DNA of 47,495 nt from Opitutus sp. (GCA_009695305.1 SIBG01000025.1:1-47495); one strand, 5' to 3'; shown: positions 24,736-34,548, counted from the first letter of the stretch. Numbers and translations are program-made. Notes: generated from the sequence alone by a model not told the origin.

Positions 24736-26397
24736 ATGAAACTCTCTCGCCTTCGGCTGGTGCTTCTCCTCGCCGCGCTCGTGGTCACCGTCCGCGCGGC
24801 CGAGCCACGCTGGAATATTCTCTTTCTGTTCGCCGACGATTGGGGCCGCTACGCGAGCTGCTACGCCGCGGTCGATGGCCGGCCCTCCCTGAATCAAGTC
24901 ATCACGACGCCCAACGTCGATCGCATCGCGCGCGAGGGGGCCTTGTTCCGCAACGCGTTTGTCAACGCGCCCTCGTGCACCCCGTGCCGCAGCTCCCTGC
25001 TCTCGGGCCGCTATTTTTTCAACACCGGGCGCGGTGCCATTCTGAACGGCGCGGTCTGGGATGAATCCATCCCCTCTTTCCCACTGCTGCTGCGCGACGC
25101 CGGTTATCACATCGGCAAGAGCTACAAGGTCTGGAGTCCCGGCACGCCGGTGGACGCCCCGTTCGGCGGCCAGCGCTACGCCTATCAAAAGGCCGGCGTC
25201 GCTCCGAATAATTTCTCCGAAGAGGTGACCGAACGCGTGGCGAAAGGCCTCAGCGTTGCCGCCGCCCGCGAGGAAATCCTGGCGCAGGTCCGCGGGAACT
25301 TCGACGCGTTTCTCGCCGACCGGAAACCCGGCCAGCCGTGGCACTATTTCTTCGGCCCCACGACGACCCATCGCAAGTGGATCAAGGGCTCGGGGAAAAA
25401 ACTGTGGGGCATCGAGCCCGACCGGCTGCAGGGCCGGATGCCACCGTTTCTGCCGGACGTGCCCGAAGTGCGCGAGGATGTCGCCGACTACCTCGGTGAA
25501 GCGCAGGCGGTCGATGCCTACCTCGGGGTCTTGCTCGCACGCCTCGAGGCCGCCGGCGAACTCGAGCACACGCTCATCGTGGTGAGTGGCGACCACGGCA
25601 TGCCCGGCGTCCCCGCCGGCAAGTGCAACCTCTACGACCACGGCGTGGCCGTGACGCTCGCCATCCGGATGCCCGGCGGTAAACCCGGCCGGGTGATCGA
25701 CGATTTTGTCTGCCTGCCCGATCTCGCCCCGACGTTGATGGAGGTGGGCGGCGTCAAGCCCCCGGCCGGTCTCTATGGCCGCTCGTTGCTGCCGCTGCTC
25801 CGCTCCGACCACGGCGGCCAGATCGATGCGACCCGCACGTGGGTGATCACGGGGCGCGAACGCCACGTCAACATCGCGCGCGAAAACAATCTCCCCTACC
25901 CGATGCGGGCCCTGCGCACGCGGGATTTCGTCTACGTCCGCAACTTCGCGCCTGATCGCTGGCCGCTCGGTTCACCGGCCGCCGCCATCGGTCCGGCAAT
26001 GCTCAACCGCGATCGGTGGGAAAACGACACGCGCGCCGGCTATGCCGACATGGACGCCAGCCCCACCAAGGCCTGGCTGATCGCGCATCACGATGATCCA
26101 AAGTGGAAATGGCATTTCGACTTCGCCTTTGGCAAACGTCCGGGCGAGGAGCTCTACGACCTGCGCAAAGATCCCGACCAGATCAACAACGTCGCCGCCG
26201 CTCCCGCTTACGCCGTCGTGAAAGCCGAACTCGCCCAGCGGCTGATGAAGACGCTGACCGACGCGAAAGACCCGCGCGTGACCGGTGACGGCCAGACCTT
26301 CGAGCGCCCGCCCTACACCGACCTCGACGACGAGCCTGGCGCCGGCCGGCAGAAAAAGGGCGGCCAGAAAAAAAGCGCCGTTCCCGGCGGCAGCTGA
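24736..26397 (+). CDS. Secreted Cys-type sulfatase (family S1)
   Basis: 553 residues from the ATG at 24736, which begins a signal peptide (MKLSRLRLVLLLAALVV, cut near VRA). The alkaline-phosphatase-fold sulfatase domain begins NILFLFADDWG, with the calcium-binding Asp pair 34/35. The formylglycine motif is CTPCRSSLLSG with Cys81 as the residue to be oxidised, so activity needs a formylglycine-generating enzyme, absent here. Later sites include GDHGMPGVPAG and LYDHGVAVTLAIRMPGG. The C-terminus carries a Lys/Gly-rich tail (QKKGGQKKSAVPGGS). It is followed on the same strand by the PSD1 protein, DUF1501 protein and xylose isomerase, suggesting that it strips sulfate from a xylose- or fucose-containing polysaccharide. 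An upstream extension to 24484 is rejected because it reads through the repeat. Confidence 0.92.
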   Translation: MKLSRLRLVLLLAALVVTVRAAEPRWNILFLFADDWGRYASCYAAVDGRPSLNQVITTPNVDRIAREGALFRNAFVNAPSCTPCRSSLLSGRYFFNTGRGAILNGAVWDESIPSFPLLLRDAGYHIGKSYKVWSPGTPVDAPFGGQRYAYQKAGVAPNNFSEEVTERVAKGLSVAAAREEILAQVRGNFDAFLADRKPGQPWHYFFGPTTTHRKWIKGSGKKLWGIEPDRLQGRMPPFLPDVPEVREDVADYLGEAQAVDAYLGVLLARLEAAGELEHTLIVVSGDHGMPGVPAGKCNLYDHGVAVTLAIRMPGGKPGRVIDDFVCLPDLAPTLMEVGGVKPPAGLYGRSLLPLLRSDHGGQIDATRTWVITGRERHVNIARENNLPYPMRALRTRDFVYVRNFAPDRWPLGSPAAAIGPAMLNRDRWENDTRAGYADMDASPTKAWLIAHHDDPKWKWHFDFAFGKRPGEELYDLRKDPDQINNVAAAPAYAVVKAELAQRLMKTLTDAKDPRVTGDGQTFERPPYTDLDDEPGAGRQKKGGQKKSAVPGGS

Positions 26398-26509
26398 CCG
26401 CACCAGGCGGGTCAACGCGGTCGGTGACGCCGTCTCCCGATCAGCGGGCGACCGCCGGCCCGGCGATTTGGAGCTTCCCTTCGGTGCCCCGCGCTGAAAA
26501 ATCCCTGAC

Positions 26510-29500
26510 GTGTTCCCCTCTCGCAGACTCGCGCTCCGGGCCGTGTTTTGCACCCTGCCGCTCGCCGCGGCCGCCGCGCCGGCGCCGGTGGATTTCAGCC
26601 GCGACATCCGGCCGATCCTTTCGGACAAGTGTTTCCATTGCCACGGCCCGGACGAGAAGGCCCGAAAAGCCAAGCTCCGCTTCGATACCAAGGAAGGCAT
26701 CTTCCACCTAAAAAACGATTCGGCCGTCATTCTCCCGGGCCAGAGCGCCGAGAGTGAAATCATCCTCCGGGTGACGAGCACCGACCCGGAGGAAATGATG
26801 CCGCCCCCCGAGGCAAAAATCGGCCGGCTGTCTCCGGCGGAAATTGACTACTTGAAGCGCTGGATCGACGAGGGCGCGGCGTATCAGTCGCACTGGGCGT
26901 TCGTCCCGCTGGCCCCGGTGGTCTTGCCACCAGGGCGACCCGAACCAAGCCCGATCGACCGGATCGTGTTGGCCGGGCTCGCCGGAAAAAAACTCACCCC
27001 CCAGCCCGAGGCCGATCGCGCGACGCTGATCCGCCGGTGGTCGTTCGATCTCACCGGGCTGCCGCCCACCCTCGCGGAGATCGAGGCGTTTACGGCGGAT
27101 CAATCGCCGGACGCACTGGCCAAGGTGGTCGACCGGCTGCTGGCGTCGCCGCGCTACGGTGAGCGCATGGCGACGGACTGGCTCGACGTGGCGCGTTACG
27201 CCGACAGCTACGGTTTCCAGGTGGATCGCGAGCGCGACATGTGGCCGTGGCGCGACTGGGTGATCAAGGCGTTCAACGAAAATCTCCCGTGGGATAAATT
27301 TGTCACCTGGCAACTGGCCGGCGATCTGCTCCCCCACGCCACCGCCGAGCAGGTGCTAGCCACCGCCTTCAACCGCCTCCATCCGCAGGAGAGCGAGGGC
27401 GGCTCGGTCGAGGAGGAATACCGCATCAATTACGTCAATGACCGCGTGACGACCTTCGGCACGGCCTTCCTCGGACTCACCCTCGAATGCTGCCGCTGCC
27501 ACGACCATAAATTTGATCCGCTCCTGCAGAAGGATTTTTATGCGCTGGCCGCCTTCTTCCAGAATATCGACGAGGCCGGGCTGTATTCCTTTTTCACCCA
27601 GTCCGCCCCGACGCCCGCGATGTGGGTGCCCGATGCCGCGCACCAGGAGAAGTATGCCGCCGCCACCGTCGCCGTGCAGGCAGCCGAGGTGAAGCTGGCG
27701 GCCACCCGCGAGACCCGGCGCGAGGCGTTCGCCGCCTGGCTGACCCAAACGCCGACGGCGCCGGCCACCGCCAGCGGCGAGATCGCCCGTTTCGATTTCG
27801 ACGTTCGCGACACGAGCCCCCGGCCGGTCAAGCCCGCCCCGGCGGAAGTCAAGGCCGCCACGCCTGAGACCACCGAGGCGGCCCCGGAAAAAATCGCCGG
27901 GCTGGGCCGCTTCGCGAGTGCCATCAATCCCGAGGACACGGCGACCACGCCCAAGGAAAACGAATCGGTCTCCGGCCGGTCCGGCCTCGCCCTCCGGCTC
28001 TCCGGGGACCACGCGGTCAACACCAAGGTGGGCAACTTCCACCGGCACGAGCCGTTCTCTCTTTCACTCTGGATTCAAACGCCCGACGTGAAAGAACGCG
28101 CGGTCGTGCTACATCGCTCGCGCGCGTGGACGGATGCGGGCAGCCGCGGCTATGAACTGCTCATCGAGGAAGGAAAGCTCAAGTGGTCGTTGATTCATTT
28201 TTGGCCCGGCGACGCGATTTCCGTCCGCGCCACCGCGGCCGTGCCCGTGGGCGAATGGGTGCAGGTCACGGTGACGAACGACGGCTCCAGCCGCGCGGCG
28301 GGGTTGAGGATTTTTGTCAACGGCCAGCCGGCGCGCACGGACGTCATCCGCGATCACCTCACGAAGGATATTACGGGGGGCGGCGGCGACTCCATCGCGC
28401 TCGGCGAACGGTTTCGCGACCGTGGTTTTACCGGCGGCCTGGTGGATGAGCTGCGCGTCTTTGGCCGGGCGGTGACCCCGGTGGAAGCGCGCGAGATTTT
28501 TTCCGCCGGCGCGGTGCACGACCTGCGCACGAAAGATCGCGCGGCCCTCGCGGCGGAGGAGCGCGAGGCGTTGTTCGAATATTTTTTGACGAATCACGAC
28601 GCGACCTTCGCCACCGAACTCGCCGCCCTGACCGCCGCGCGCGCCACCCAGACCAAAGTCGCCGACGAGGCCAAGGCCATCATGGTGATGCGCGAATTGT
28701 CCCAGCCAAAAACGGCCTACGTGCTCAAGCGCGGTGACTATAGCCAACGAGGCGAGGCGGTGCCGCCCGGCACGCCGGCCGTGCTGCCACCGTTCCCGAC
28801 CGATCAGCCGCGCAACCGCCTCGGCCTGGCGCGGTGGCTCACCGACGCGCGTCATCCGCTGCTGGCCCGCGTGACGGTGAATCGTTTCTGGCAGGCCCTG
28901 TTGGGCCGCGGGCTGGTGAAGACGGTCGATGATTTCGGCAGCCAGGGCGACCGCGCGGAATATCCGGCGCTGCTCGACTGGCTCGCGGGGGAGTTTATCC
29001 GCTCGGGCTGGGACGTAAAGGCGCTCCTGAAAACGATCGTGCTCTCGCAGACCTACCGGCAGCGCAGCGTGGCCGCGCCCGAAGCGATGACGGACGATCC
29101 GGAAAACATCGGACTCGCGCGCGGGCCACGCCATCGCCTGCCGGCCGAAATGATCCGCGACCATGCGCTCGCGGTCAGCGGCCTGCTGGTGGAAAAAATC
29201 GGTGGCCCGCCCGTCTTCACCTACGATCTCCCCGAGTCGTTCAAGCCCGCTCCCGCCGGCAAGGGGGAGCAGCTCTACCGGCGCAGCGTTTACACGTTTT
29301 GGCGGCGCACGGGGCCCGCTCCGGTGCTTGAGGCGTTCGACGTGCCGAAGCGCGTCGTGTGCGTCGCCCGGCGCGACACGACGAACACCCCGCTGCACGC
29401 CTTGGTGCTGCTCAACGGCCCGCAGTTCGTCGAGGCCGCGCGCGTGCTGGCGGAAACGCTCCACCGCGACAGCGGCGGGCGGCGCGATGAAATCGTGGCG

Positions 29501-29734
29501 GCGGCGTTTCGCCGGCTCACCGGCCGCGCACCCGACGCGCCGGAAGGAAAAATTCTCGTGACGATGTTCGATGAACAGTTGCACTGGTTCCGCGGGCACG
29601 CGGCCGACGCCGCGGCGCACGTGGCCATCGGCGGCACGCCGCCCGACCCCGCGCTGCCCGCGCCCGAAATCGCCGCGGCAGCCACGGTGGTCAACACCCT
29701 CATGAACCACGACGCCTTTGTCGTGAAGCGCTGA
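26510..29734 (+). CDS. PSD1-type protein: planctomycete cytochrome C, DUF1549, LamG-like and DUF1553 domains
   Basis: 1074 residues from a GTG start whose product begins a signal peptide (LALRAVFCTLPLAAAAA), which fixes this start. In order: a c-type heme motif CFHCH (41-45) in the planctomycete-cytochrome-C domain; DUF1549 (about 145-355), holding a second heme-like CRCHDHKFDPL near 328; a concanavalin/LamG-like domain (about 500-660, with FSLSLWIQTPD and GGLVDELRVFGRAV); and DUF1553 (about 765-1050, with GLARWLTDARHPLLARVTVNRFW). The biochemical function is not established. The family nearly always occurs with DUF1501 genes and often with sulfatases, as here. The downstream gene overlaps its stop by one base, so the two are translated together. 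It is secreted and possibly a heme-bearing partner in polysaccharide breakdown. Confidence 0.9.
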   Translation: MFPSRRLALRAVFCTLPLAAAAAPAPVDFSRDIRPILSDKCFHCHGPDEKARKAKLRFDTKEGIFHLKNDSAVILPGQSAESEIILRVTSTDPEEMMPPPEAKIGRLSPAEIDYLKRWIDEGAAYQSHWAFVPLAPVVLPPGRPEPSPIDRIVLAGLAGKKLTPQPEADRATLIRRWSFDLTGLPPTLAEIEAFTADQSPDALAKVVDRLLASPRYGERMATDWLDVARYADSYGFQVDRERDMWPWRDWVIKAFNENLPWDKFVTWQLAGDLLPHATAEQVLATAFNRLHPQESEGGSVEEEYRINYVNDRVTTFGTAFLGLTLECCRCHDHKFDPLLQKDFYALAAFFQNIDEAGLYSFFTQSAPTPAMWVPDAAHQEKYAAATVAVQAAEVKLAATRETRREAFAAWLTQTPTAPATASGEIARFDFDVRDTSPRPVKPAPAEVKAATPETTEAAPEKIAGLGRFASAINPEDTATTPKENESVSGRSGLALRLSGDHAVNTKVGNFHRHEPFSLSLWIQTPDVKERAVVLHRSRAWTDAGSRGYELLIEEGKLKWSLIHFWPGDAISVRATAAVPVGEWVQVTVTNDGSSRAAGLRIFVNGQPARTDVIRDHLTKDITGGGGDSIALGERFRDRGFTGGLVDELRVFGRAVTPVEAREIFSAGAVHDLRTKDRAALAAEEREALFEYFLTNHDATFATELAALTAARATQTKVADEAKAIMVMRELSQPKTAYVLKRGDYSQRGEAVPPGTPAVLPPFPTDQPRNRLGLARWLTDARHPLLARVTVNRFWQALLGRGLVKTVDDFGSQGDRAEYPALLDWLAGEFIRSGWDVKALLKTIVLSQTYRQRSVAAPEAMTDDPENIGLARGPRHRLPAEMIRDHALAVSGLLVEKIGGPPVFTYDLPESFKPAPAGKGEQLYRRSVYTFWRRTGPAPVLEAFDVPKRVVCVARRDTTNTPLHALVLLNGPQFVEAARVLAETLHRDSGGRRDEIVAAAFRRLTGRAPDAPEGKILVTMFDEQLHWFRGHAADAAAHVAIGGTPPDPALPAPEIAAAATVVNTLMNHDAFVVKR

Positions 29735-31215
29735 TGCCCCCGATGAATCCCCCACCCTCCGACCAGCCGCGCTGCACCGGCCATGCCCCGTGGTTCACGA
29801 TGAGCCGCCGGGAGTGCCTGAACCGCCTCGCGGTCGGACTCGGCGGCATGGCCCTGGCGGAATTGCTCGGGCGCAACGCCGCCGCCGCCCCGGCCGCGGT
29901 CGCCGGCCTCCGGCCGGACCGCCATCATTTCGCCCCGAAGGCGAAGCGCATCATTTACCTGTTCCAATCCGGCGGACCTTCCCAGCTCGACCTGTTCGAC
30001 CATAAGCCGCTGCTCAACCAGCGGCACGGCGAGCAATTGCCCGACAGCGTGCGCGGCGGGCAGCGGCTCACCGGCATGTCCGGCAACCAGAGCTCGATCC
30101 CGATCGTGGGCTCGCCCTTCACGTTTGCGCAACACGGCCGCAGCGGCGCGTGGCTGAGCGACCTGCTGCCGCACACGGCGAAAATCGCGGACGAGCTTTG
30201 CATCATTCGTTCGATGCACACCGAGTCGATCAACCACGGGCCCGGCGTTACGTTCATGCAGACCGGCTCCCAGATTCCAGGGCGCCCGAGTTTCGGCTCC
30301 TGGCTCGACTACGGCCTCGGCAGTGAAAACGAAAACCTGCCGTCCTTTGTCGTGCTCATTACCAAGGATAAGAAGGGTCAGCCGCTGACGTCGCACCTCT
30401 GGGGCGCGGGCTTCCTGCCGGCGCAGCATCAGGGCGTGCGCTTCCGCTCCGGCCGCGACCCGGTGCTCTACCTCGGCAACCCGCCGGGCGTTTCACCTGA
30501 AAACCGCCGCCTCGCGCTCGACCGGCTGCGGGAGTTGCACGAGCACCAGTTTGCCGGCACGCCCGACGCGGAGATCTCCGCGCGCATCGCGAATTACGAA
30601 ATGGCGTTCAACCTGCAGACCAGCGTCCCCGAGGTCACCGATCTGAAGGACGAGCCCGACCACGTTTTCGCCGAGTATGGGCCGGACGCGCGGAAGCCCG
30701 GGACGTATGCCGCCAACTGCCTCCTGGCCCGCCGGCTCGCCGAGCGCGGCGTGAAGTTCATCCAGCTCTACCATCAGGACTGGGATCATCACGGCGGGCT
30801 GCCCGACGGCATCAAACGCGAGTGCCAGCAGACGGATCAGGCGACCGCCGCACTCGTCACCGACCTGAAGCGCCGCGGGCTGTTGGACGACACGCTGGTC
30901 GTTTGGGGCGGGGAATTTGGCCGCACCAACTATTGCCAGGGTCTGCTCACGGCGGGGAATTTTGGCCGCGATCATCACCCGCGCTGCTTCACCATCTGGA
31001 TGGCCGGGGGCGGCGTGAAGCCGGGTCTCACCTATGGGGAAACCGACGAATACGGCTACAACATCGCCCGCGACCCCGTGCATATCCACGATCTGCACGC
31101 GACGATCCTTCACCTCTTCGGCCTGGATCACGAGCGGCTCACCTACAAATTCCAAGGTCGCCGCTACCGCCTGACCGATGTGTTTGGGCGCGTCCTGACC
31201 GACGTGCTGGCGTAG
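29734..31215 (+). CDS. DUF1501 protein with twin-arginine signal
   Basis: 493 residues. Residues 24-28 (SRREC) followed by the hydrophobic [15 protein letters not shown] form a Tat signal, so the protein is exported folded, often with a cofactor. The body is the DUF1501 fold, related to the sulfatase/alkaline-phosphatase superfamily: [20 protein letters not shown] near the N-terminus, [28 protein letters not shown], and [16 protein letters not shown]. No formylglycine Cys motif is present, so it is not a classical sulfatase. The ATG overlaps the preceding stop (TGATG), which implies coupling to the PSD1 gene. The enzymatic role is unknown. xylA follows after 71 bases. Confidence 0.92.
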   Translation: MPPMNPPPSDQPRCTGHAPWFTMSRRECLNRLAVGLGGMALAELLGRNAAAAPAAVAGLRPDRHHFAPKAKRIIYLFQSGGPSQLDLFDHKPLLNQRHGEQLPDSVRGGQRLTGMSGNQSSIPIVGSPFTFAQHGRSGAWLSDLLPHTAKIADELCIIRSMHTESINHGPGVTFMQTGSQIPGRPSFGSWLDYGLGSENENLPSFVVLITKDKKGQPLTSHLWGAGFLPAQHQGVRFRSGRDPVLYLGNPPGVSPENRRLALDRLRELHEHQFAGTPDAEISARIANYEMAFNLQTSVPEVTDLKDEPDHVFAEYGPDARKPGTYAANCLLARRLAERGVKFIQLYHQDWDHHGGLPDGIKRECQQTDQATAALVTDLKRRGLLDDTLVVWGGEFGRTNYCQGLLTAGNFGRDHHPRCFTIWMAGGGVKPGLTYGETDEYGYNIARDPVHIHDLHATILHLFGLDHERLTYKFQGRRYRLTDVFGRVLTDVLA

Positions 31216-31286
31216 CGGCGAGCCAACGTTGGCGCAAATTCGTTCTCGTTCTCGGTCCGCAATCTCGTTCTCCTGCCCTCCCGTTC

Positions 31287-32615
31287 ATGAAAAAATCCCG
31301 CCCGCATTTTCCCCGCATCAAGCCCATCGCCTATGCCGGCCCCTCGGCCACGACGGCCCTCGCCTTCCGCCACTACAATCCCGACGAGCTCGTCGACGGT
31401 AAAAAGATGAGCGCCCACCTGCGCTTCTCGATCGCCTACTGGCACTCGTTCCGCGGGACCGGCGCCGATCCCTTCGGCCCCGGCACGATTCAGCGGCCGT
31501 GGGAAAAAGGGACCGATCCCGTCTCCATCGCCCTGACCCGCCTCGATGCCGCCTTCGAGTTCTGCCAGAAAATCCGCGCGCCGTTCTGGGCCTTTCACGA
31601 TCGCGACATCGCCCCCGAGGGCCGCTCCCTCGCCGAGTCGAATCGCAATCTGGATCGGATCGTCGCCCACGCCAAAGACCTCCAGCGCGCCACGGGCGTC
31701 AAACTCCTCTGGGGCACCGCGAATCTGTTCTCGAATCCGCGCTACATGTGCGGCGCCGCGACGAATCCCGACGCCCATGTCTTCGCCTACGCTGCGGCGC
31801 AGGTGAAGAAAGCGCTCGACGTCACCAAGCAGCTGGGCGGGGAGAACTACGTTTTCTGGGGCGGCCGGGAAGGCTACGAGACGCTCCTCAACACCAACCT
31901 GAAGCGCGAACAGGCCCACCTCGCGGCGTTTCTGCACCTGGCCGTCGACTACGCGAAGAGCATCGGCTTCAAGGGCCAGTTCCTCATCGAGCCGAAGCCG
32001 AAGGAGCCGACGAAGCACCAATACGATTTCGACGTGGCGAGCGGCATCGCGTTTCTCCGCACCCACGGCCTCGAAAAACATTTCAAGTTCAACATCGAGA
32101 CGAACCACGCCACGCTCGCGGGCCACACCTTCAATCACGAAATCGAAGTCGCCGCCGCCCAAGGCATGCTCGGCTCCATCGACGCCAACTCCGGCGACCT
32201 CCTCCTCGGCTGGGACACCGACCAGTTCAACACCGACGTGAAGGAGCTCACGCTCGCGATGGTCTCAATCCTCCGCGCCGGCGGCCTCGGCACCGGCGGA
32301 TTCAACTTCGACGCCAAGCTCCGCCGTCCGTCGATCGACCCCGAGGATCTGTTCCATGCGCACATCGGCGGCATGGACGCCTACGCCCTCGCTTTCAAAC
32401 TCGCGCGCAAAATTCTCGCCGACGGAAAATTCGAGTCCTTCGTCTCGGACCGTTACGCGAGCTACGACTCCGGTTACGGCCGAGCGATCGCGAAACGCCG
32501 CACAAATTTCCGCGAGCTGAACAAGCTCGTGCTCGGCAAGCTCGGCGAACCGAAACCGCGCTCCGGCAAACAGGAGTATTTGGAAAACCTGCTGAACACC
32601 TACCTGCACGGTTAA
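31287..32615 (+). CDS. xylA: Xylose isomerase
   Basis: Interconverts D-xylose and D-xylulose, cytoplasmic, two divalent metals. From the ATG at 31287 the product has 442 residues, the length of the long (class II) enzymes. Landmarks: [16 protein letters not shown], catalytic His104 in [13 protein letters not shown], metal/substrate Lys in [31 protein letters not shown], and GWDTDQFN. No xylulokinase is in the window. The gene follows sulfatase, PSD1 and DUF1501 genes, so xylose is a likely product of the polysaccharide they act on. A LacI-type regulator remnant sits antisense just past its stop. A longer open frame from 30822 is a shadow of the DUF1501 gene joined to this one. Confidence 0.95.
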   Translation: MKKSRPHFPRIKPIAYAGPSATTALAFRHYNPDELVDGKKMSAHLRFSIAYWHSFRGTGADPFGPGTIQRPWEKGTDPVSIALTRLDAAFEFCQKIRAPFWAFHDRDIAPEGRSLAESNRNLDRIVAHAKDLQRATGVKLLWGTANLFSNPRYMCGAATNPDAHVFAYAAAQVKKALDVTKQLGGENYVFWGGREGYETLLNTNLKREQAHLAAFLHLAVDYAKSIGFKGQFLIEPKPKEPTKHQYDFDVASGIAFLRTHGLEKHFKFNIETNHATLAGHTFNHEIEVAAAQGMLGSIDANSGDLLLGWDTDQFNTDVKELTLAMVSILRAGGLGTGGFNFDAKLRRPSIDPEDLFHAHIGGMDAYALAFKLARKILADGKFESFVSDRYASYDSGYGRAIAKRRTNFRELNKLVLGKLGEPKPRSGKQEYLENLLNTYLHG

Positions 32616-32618
32616 CGC

Positions 32619-32840
32619 TCACCCGCTCGCCTGGACCGGAGAGCCCGGGAGCTTCCGCACCGTGGGGCCCTCGGTCCAGCGCGCGGGAATCGTCGTCGTC
32701 GTGGCCCATTCCGGCACGCCGAGTTCGTTGCGCTGGAGCTGGGCAATCAGCATCTCGACCGCGCGCCCGCCTAGTTCCGCGGGCTGCTGATCGAGCCCGG
32801 CGCAAGGCCTGGTCCGGAAGAGCACGTTGAGGCTGACGAA
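32619..32840 (-). pseudogene. C-terminal remnant of a LacI-family regulator
   Basis: On the minus strand the translation from about 32840 reads FVSLNVLFRTRPCAGLDQQP, then AELGGRAVEMLIAQLQRNEL, and PEWATTTTIPARWTEGPTV to a stop at 32619. The pattern of DQxPxxxGxxAVExLxxQLQRNExGVP, then an IPxxWxxGxT end, is the C-terminus of LacI/PurR-type sugar-binding regulators. Nothing upstream on that strand supplies the helix-turn-helix or the rest of the sugar-binding domain; the lipoprotein gene occupies that space on the other strand. It may be a relic of a regulator of the adjacent sugar locus. Confidence 0.65.
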
Positions 32841-33003
32841 GCCCCTCGACTGGCTGACCGTCCGGCAAACCGTGCTTGGGTCCCCGCGCGCGCCACCAAC
32901 CGCGGCCACCGGCCCCGCCGGCGCCTTGCGCCCGCGGCCCGATGCTGCGTGAGTGCGCCCGGGCCCGATGGCGCCATCTCAGCCAAGCGCACCCCGCCCT
33001 GCC

Positions 33004-33444
33004 ATGAAAACAAATTTTCCCTCCACCCTGCCCCTCGTGCTCCTCACCGCGCTGCTGACGGGATGTTCGTCGTTGTCCACCCGACAGGTCATCGACCTCG
33101 CGCCGTTCCGGCACATCTATGTCGTGCACCGGCTCACCGATGACCACCACCTCGACGAAATGATGGTGCGCGAACTGCAAAAACTGGGCCGCGACGCCTC
33201 GCACGGCCCGCTCACGATGCTGCCGAACAACGCGGACGCGATTCTCACCTATCAAGATCGTTGGGAATGGGATTTTCAGAGTTACCTGATCGAATTCACG
33301 ATCGAATTGCACACCGCTCGCACCGAAAAAAAACTCGCGGACGGCCGCTATTACCAGCCCTCGCCCAAACCGAGGCCGCCGGCAGAAATCATCCGCGAAA
33401 TCCTCACCCCTCTCTTCCAACCCAAACTGCCCGGCCAGGGCTGA
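33004..33444 (+). CDS. Small lipoprotein of unknown function
   Basis: 146 residues. The N-terminus MKTNFPSTLPLVLLTALLTGCSS is a lipoprotein signal with lipobox LTGC and Cys21, so the mature protein is lipid-anchored in the envelope. The rest reads RHIYVVHRLTDDHHLDEMMV and ELQKLGRDASHGPLTMLPNN, then DAILTYQDRWEWDFQSYLIE. It ends in a Pro-rich tail (QPSPKPRPPAEIIREIL). The -DAILTYQDRWEWD- stretch resembles small envelope proteins with an ABC-transporter-auxiliary-like fold, but I cannot name it. It is a single-gene unit with a large repeat downstream. The longer frame from 32953 would bury the lipobox, so 33004 is the start. Confidence 0.8.
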   Translation: MKTNFPSTLPLVLLTALLTGCSSLSTRQVIDLAPFRHIYVVHRLTDDHHLDEMMVRELQKLGRDASHGPLTMLPNNADAILTYQDRWEWDFQSYLIEFTIELHTARTEKKLADGRYYQPSPKPRPPAEIIREILTPLFQPKLPGQG

Positions 33445-33519
33445 TCCCAACGCCGGTGGCCGGGCCGTTGATCCAGGAATCGCCAGTTTGCCCGTCGAGC
33501 GTCGCCGGTCATACTGGCT

Positions 33520-33776
33520 CCTTGCTGTTTTCAGTGGATTGATGGCGTCATCGTCAGAGCCCCGAAGGGGCGAGATTCGAAAGCCCAGTGCAACGCCCTG
33601 GGAATCGAGTTCAAAGAAAATCATCGCCCTGAAGGGGCGACACGATGGATGTGGTTTCGCCCCTTCAAGGCTCGGGGTTTTGCTAAAAGATTTCCCAGCG
33701 CGTTGCCCTGGGCTCTCTATTTTTCGCCCCTTCGGGGCTCCCAGTCACCGGCAGCTACCCACTGGAAACAGCAAGG
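33520..33776. repeat. Nested palindromic element, copy A (about 257 bp)
   Basis: Outer arms: CCTTGCTGTTTTCAGTGG (33520-33537) against CCACTGGAAACAGCAAGG (33759-33776), one mismatch. Inner arms: GAGCCCCGAAGGGGCGA (33557-33573) against TCGCCCCTTCGGGGCTC (33724-33740), 17 bp perfect; each arm is itself palindromic (GCCCCGAAGGGGC). Further in, AAGCCCAGTGCAACGCCCTGGGA is opposed by TCCCAGCGCGTTGCCCTGGGCT-like sequence near 33691-33713. A related element with different arm sequence is at 37237-37416. No coding sequence lies inside. Confidence 0.75.
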
Positions 33777-34185
33777 AACCGTCATACTAATTACGATGAG
33801 CACCGGCAGGACCTTCGCGGACGGCCCAGCGGTCCGTCGCTCCCTTTAGTCCAGAACCGTTGAGTAATTGGTCTTATTTGTCCTCGACCGACTAGCGCCG
33901 GCGCTTGGATTTGGAGCCGGCCGAATCTCCGGGCCATGGAAACCCGGTGACCTGAGCCAGAGTTTTTCCTCGAAATTCCCTTTGAAATTTGCGCTTGCGC
34001 CGCCTCGCGCGATTCGGGAATCTGTCTCCTTGCGTCAGTGGACATCCGCCGGTTGCGGGTGCCCACCATGACTGGTCCGGCACTCCGCCGGATTGGAACG
34101 GTGACGCCGGTCTCGCAGGGGCGGGACGGGCGTCACGGGGCTCCGCAAGGGGCTCCCTACAGTCGTGAAACCCAGCCATAAAACC
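33777..34185. other. Region upstream of rpsO without a recognised gene
   Basis: About 400 bases hold only chance frames. One clear structure is GTGACGCC (34101-34108) opposed by GGCGTCAC (34129-34136), 50 bases before the rpsO start. It could form in the rpsO leader and is a candidate for autoregulation by S15, but it also has the GGCG ends of the local REP-like family. The rpsO promoter must lie in this stretch; I cannot place it. Confidence 0.4.
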
Positions 34186-34452
34186 ATGTCCACCACAGTC
34201 GTTAAACCCGAAATCATCGCCGAATATAAAACTCACGAGAAGGATACCGGTTCGTCCGAAGTCCAAGTCGCGCTGCTTACTGCCCGGATCAATCACTTGA
34301 CCGAGCATCTTCGCACGCACCGCAAGGATTTCCACTCGCGCCGCGGCCTCCTGCAGATGGCATCCGGCCGTCGCAAACTCCTCGATTACCTCAAGAAGCA
34401 TAATCTTCCCAAGTATACCGAGCTGTTGCAGAAGCTAAACCTTCGCAAATAA
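34186..34452 (+). CDS. rpsO: 30S ribosomal protein S15
   Basis: 88 residues, one less than Escherichia S15. The family core is present: [20 protein letters not shown], then [20 protein letters not shown], then [18 protein letters not shown]. It binds 16S rRNA in the platform of the 30S subunit early in assembly. ATG 34186 gives the normal N-terminus; the extra codons to 34165 (MKPSHKT) are not part of S15. The next gene is pnp, the order found in most bacteria. A strong terminator lies 13 bases after the stop, so rpsO can be made separately from pnp. Confidence 0.97.
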   Translation: MSTTVVKPEIIAEYKTHEKDTGSSEVQVALLTARINHLTEHLRTHRKDFHSRRGLLQMASGRRKLLDYLKKHNLPKYTELLQKLNLRK

Positions 34453-34465
34453 CGCTTTCGTTCCA

Positions 34466-34500
34466 CAGGCGACCCGATCCGCGGGTCGCCTGTTGTCTTT
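34466..34500 (+). terminator. Intrinsic terminator of rpsO
   Basis: CAGGCGACCCG (34466-34476), loop ATCCG, CGGGTCGCCTG (34482-34492), then TTGTCTTT. The stem is a perfect 11 bp, GC-rich, followed by a mostly T tract: the clearest rho-independent terminator in the window. Confidence 0.9.
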
Positions 34501-34548
34501 ACTGACACTCGCCTCCAGGCCGGGACATTTCCATTTGTTGCTTTCACC

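Noticed and set aside
30822-31286. Upstream extension of xylA to a 597-codon frame
   Set aside because: The extra part is a shadow of the DUF1501 gene; the ATG at 31287 gives the normal xylose isomerase N-terminus.
32395-33624. Minus-strand 409-codon frame across the xylA end and lipoprotein gene
   Set aside because: It crosses two unrelated loci and a repeat; the only genuine-looking minus-strand signal there is the LacI remnant, in another frame.
33557-33740. CRISPR-like array or transposon with coding capacity
   Set aside because: Units are nested palindromes, not regularly spaced direct repeats, and no gene lies inside.
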